Position numbers and translations under genes: made by a program. This document shows positions 62,701-64,000 of a stretch of 64,000 bases of DNA, in pieces. Position 1 is the stretch's first letter. Each line of letters starts with the position of its first letter. The stretch lies in assembly GCA_044869805.1 (NCBI GenBank), contig JBIOXV010000005.1, positions 124,001-188,000 on the forward strand. The letters run 5' to 3'. This stretch comes from CAWDVR01 sp044869805. Lineage in GTDB: Bacteria > Acidobacteriota > Thermoanaerobaculia > Multivoradales > SZUA-115. Below the pieces are notes generated by a model. The model was not told the origin of the DNA. It saw only the letters and a program-made list of their open reading frames with translations, and did not search any database.

Positions 62701-64000
62701 AGGTGGTGCGCCTCGGGGCCCAGCCGGAGCAGCCGCGCGTAGAGCACCGGGCCGCGGGCCAGGTCGAAGCGCTGGCGCGCGTGGCGGGCCGCGAGCGCCT
62801 CGGCCACGGGGACGCAGTCGGCCGGCGCCAGGGACGAGAGATCCGCCATCGGTAGCGGGAGCCCGGCCGCGGGGGAGATGCGCTGCACCGGCCCACCGGC
62901 CGCCATCGCGTAGGTGGTGCGCAGCACCGCGTGGCGACGAACGATCTCCGCCAGGGAGGCGACCAGCGCCCGCGGCTGCAGGCGGCCGCGCAAGGAGAGC
63001 ACCGACGGCAGGTTGTGGACCGTGCCCTCGGGATCGAGCCGCGCCAGCAGCCACAGCCGCTCCTGGGCGAAAGAGAGCGGCGCCGGCTCCGTGGCCTCGA
63101 CCGGGACGAGCGGCGGCACGGGCGCCGTTTCGGCGCCGAGGCGCGAGCCCGCCAGCGCGCGCTCCAGGTGCTCGCCCAGGGCGGCGAGCGTCGGCCGCTC
63201 GAAGACGGCGGCGAGCGACAGCTCGACCCCGCAATCGGCCCGCAGGCGCGACAGCAGGCGCATAGCGAGCAGGGAGTGGCCGCCGAGGTGGAAGAAGTCG
63301 TCCTCGCGGCCGATGGTGGCTGCTGGGCGGCCGAGCGCCCCGGCCCACAGCGCCGCCAGCAGCTCCTCGGCCATGCCGCGTGGAGCCGTACCGCGCTCGG
63401 CGGCGATCCCCGCGGCGCCCGCCGCCGGCAGGGCCTTGCGATCCACCTTGCCGTTCGGGGTCCGCGGCAGGGTTTGCAGTCGAAGGAGCGCGGCCGGCAC
63501 CATGTAGGCCGGCAGCCGCCCGGCGAGGAATGCCCGCAGCCCGGCGGGGTCCAGCTCCCCGTCGGCGGCGAAGTAGGCCACCAGCCGCCGCTCGCCGTCG
63601 CCCGCGGCTCCCTCGACGAGGACCACCGCCTCGCGCACCCCGGCCGTGGAGGTCAGGGCCGCCTCGATCTCCCCCAGCTCGATGCGGAAGCCGCGCACCT
63701 TCACCTGGTGGTCGAGCCGGCCGAGAAAGTCCAGCTCGCCACCTGGAAGCCAGCGGACCAGGTCTCCGGTGGCGTAGCAGCGGCTCCCCGGCTCGGCCGT
63801 CCCCTCCTCCGGCAGGAAGCGCGACGCGGTCAGGCCCGGGCGGCCGAGGTAGCCGCGGGCCAGCCCCGCCCCGGCGAGGCGCAGCTCGCCGGGCACCCCG
63901 AGCCCCGCGCGGCGGCCCGAGCGGTCCACGACCACGGCGCGGGTGCCGGCGATCGGCAAGCCGATCCGCGGGGCACTGTCGGCCTCGCGCACCGCGGCGA
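59721..64000 (-). CDS. nonribosomal peptide synthetase, 3' part (A-T-C-A-T)
   Basis: About 1426 residues are visible; the 5' end lies beyond the right edge. Order: C-terminal part of an A domain (PGELRLAGAGLARGYLGRPG, YATGDLVRWLPGG, NGKVDRKALP), T (FFHLGGHSLLAMR), complete C (NVHHIATDGWSLG), complete A of LYS2 type (FTSGSTGVPKAVIGAHGSL, VLSGLAHDPLQRDLLLPL, LYGATETQRAVGYHLV), and T (FFALGGQSLSATQ). It stops 20 residues or so after the T domain with no release domain, so the chain should pass to the C domain that opens the large NRPS (43809-57029). A Gly/Glu/Pro-rich insert (PGPEEPGPGELG) lies in the A subdomain after ATETQ. First visible gene of the leftward NRPS operon. Confidence 0.95.
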   Translation of the reverse strand, partial: AAVREADSAPRIGLPIAGTRAVVVDRSGRRAGLGVPGELRLAGAGLARGYLGRPGLTASRFLPEEGTAEPGSRCYATGDLVRWLPGGELDFLGRLDHQVKVRGFRIELGEIEAALTSTAGVREAVVLVEGAAGDGERRLVAYFAADGELDPAGLRAFLAGRLPAYMVPAALLRLQTLPRTPNGKVDRKALPAAGAAGIAAERGTAPRGMAEELLAALWAGALGRPAATIGREDDFFHLGGHSLLAMRLLSRLRADCGVELSLAAVFERPTLAALGEHLERALAGSRLGAETAPVPPLVPVEATEPAPLSFAQERLWLLARLDPEGTVHNLPSVLSLRGRLQPRALVASLAEIVRRHAVLRTTYAMAAGGPVQRISPAAGLPLPMADLSSLAPADCVPVAEALAARHARQRFDLARGPVLYARLLRLGPEAHHLLINVHHIATDGWSLGLLRAELVRLYGASLASDTGAHGVLPEPPVQYADFAVWQRSWIAGERLSGLLAAACARLAGAPPSLDLPTDRPRPPLLTHRGGEVRRLLPPPLAGRLRSLAERSGATLFMVLLAALAALLSRWSGQHDLVIGAPIAGRPHPQLEGLIGCFLNTLALRVRLSGAPSFAALLARVREESLAAFAQRDLPFERLLAELDPPRDLSRTPVFQAFLNLLNFPVEAAAAPELAMELGGSGEPEAKFDLTLYARETEDGIALRLVYAADLFDPSRMAELLAQLAGLLDQAAEAPHRSWNALSLITEAAREVLPDPTARLSEAWPGPVDEWFRQRAAERPDALAVADPGSAWTYGGLARASRRLAHALRGAGVGPGERVGILAHRDASLAAAMLAVLEAGAAFFVLDPAYPAARLASFVALARPRALLHLEAAGELSPEVAAALPADGGEAAPPAMARVLPVPAGLDAAAWANETEGSPPRAAGVGPGSPAVLGFTSGSTGVPKAVIGAHGSLTAFLPFWRRRFGIGAGDRFTVLSGLAHDPLQRDLLLPLALGASAVMPEPRRIGEPGYLAAWMVAEAVTVTNLTPAMAQLVTTPAPGRALPPAPALRWAFLVGEALRRSDVARLRGLAPGLAVVNLYGATETQRAVGYHLVPPAGEAGHEVLPLGRGMEGCQLLVLACGPEGARGLAGEPGPEEPGPGELGRAEAVSGGARAALLAGIGELGEIAVRSHFLALGYLGDPAATAARFLANPFTEHSGDRLYLTGDLGRFLPDGGVAFSGRADRQVKLRGFRVELAEIEGWLARHPEVAETAVVLQPGPAAEEGSAGPRLVAYVVGRQGAPSPQRLREHLSRQLPAYMVPGFFLPLSALPLTPHGKLDTRALPPPEAARPGGEEATAKPETAVERLVAEVWAEVLGREAAAIGRQDQFFALGGQSLSATQVISRLWQALDLEIPLRELFRAPRLADFAAEIEARLLADEAARPGAG

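Overview
The window is very GC-rich, with densely packed genes, frequent GTG/TTG starts and ATGA/GTGA stop-start overlaps. The gene content suggests a soil- or sediment-type Gram-negative, most likely an Acidobacteriota-like lineage. The basis is the paired FG-GAP/ASPIC-UnbV secreted proteins, the OmpR-type winged-helix + TPR regulator, the sulfatase-like + TPR fusion, and the DUF1572, DUF885 and DUF4388 proteins. This placement is inference; no rRNA or other phylogenetic marker is present.

Layout. (1) 1-1094: 3' end of an M16 peptidase. (2) 1114-10243: a Pil-Chp-like chemosensory operon (TPR/zinc-ribbon response regulator, DUF4388 protein, PilH-like receiver, CheW, PilJ-like MCP, CheA hybrid kinase, second CheW). 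(3) 10371-12134: a variant leucine-rich repeat protein, then a gene-free 0.4 kb with palindromic repeats. (4) 12542-17549, leftward: a guanidine-use operon (ABC substrate-binding protein, permease, ATPase, Ni-dependent guanidine hydrolase GdmH, HypA/GhaA nickel chaperone). (5) 17920-26437: metabolic genes (ATP-grasp ligase, cysteine-dioxygenase-like cupin, M14 carboxypeptidase, zinc-ribbon protein, DinB-like, PhzF-like, M20 peptidase, HutF). (6) 26580-41738: secreted TPR and FG-GAP proteins, a small Cys-rich exported protein, a sulfatase-like/TPR protein, a TPR regulator with a rearranged 3' end, an ArsR regulator with DUF1579 and SRPBCC proteins, and a DUF885 protein. (7) 41872-64000, leftward: a nonribosomal peptide synthetase (NRPS) locus that runs off the right edge.

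The NRPS locus is the most interesting part. In transcription order it has an NRPS whose 5' end lies outside the window (...A-T-C-A-T), an MFS exporter, a 2-aminoadipate-type aminotransferase, a 4406-residue NRPS (C-A-T-C-A-T-C*-A-T-C-A-T), and a Tat-exported vanadium-haloperoxidase-like protein, closed by a strong hairpin. Two of the adenylation domains (last of the first NRPS, second of the large NRPS) are of the LYS2/alpha-aminoadipate-activating type. One condensation domain (C*) has lost its catalytic His. No thioesterase or reductase domain is visible. My working hypothesis is a peptide containing aminoadipate or a related unit, exported by the MFS protein and possibly halogenated outside the cytoplasm. 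The guanidine operon is a second coherent system: uptake, Ni-dependent hydrolysis and Ni insertion, but without the expected HypB/GhaB partner in the window.

Two families of short palindromic repeats are present. One has two copies lying in frame inside an NRPS adenylation domain. The other sits across the start of an FG-GAP gene.
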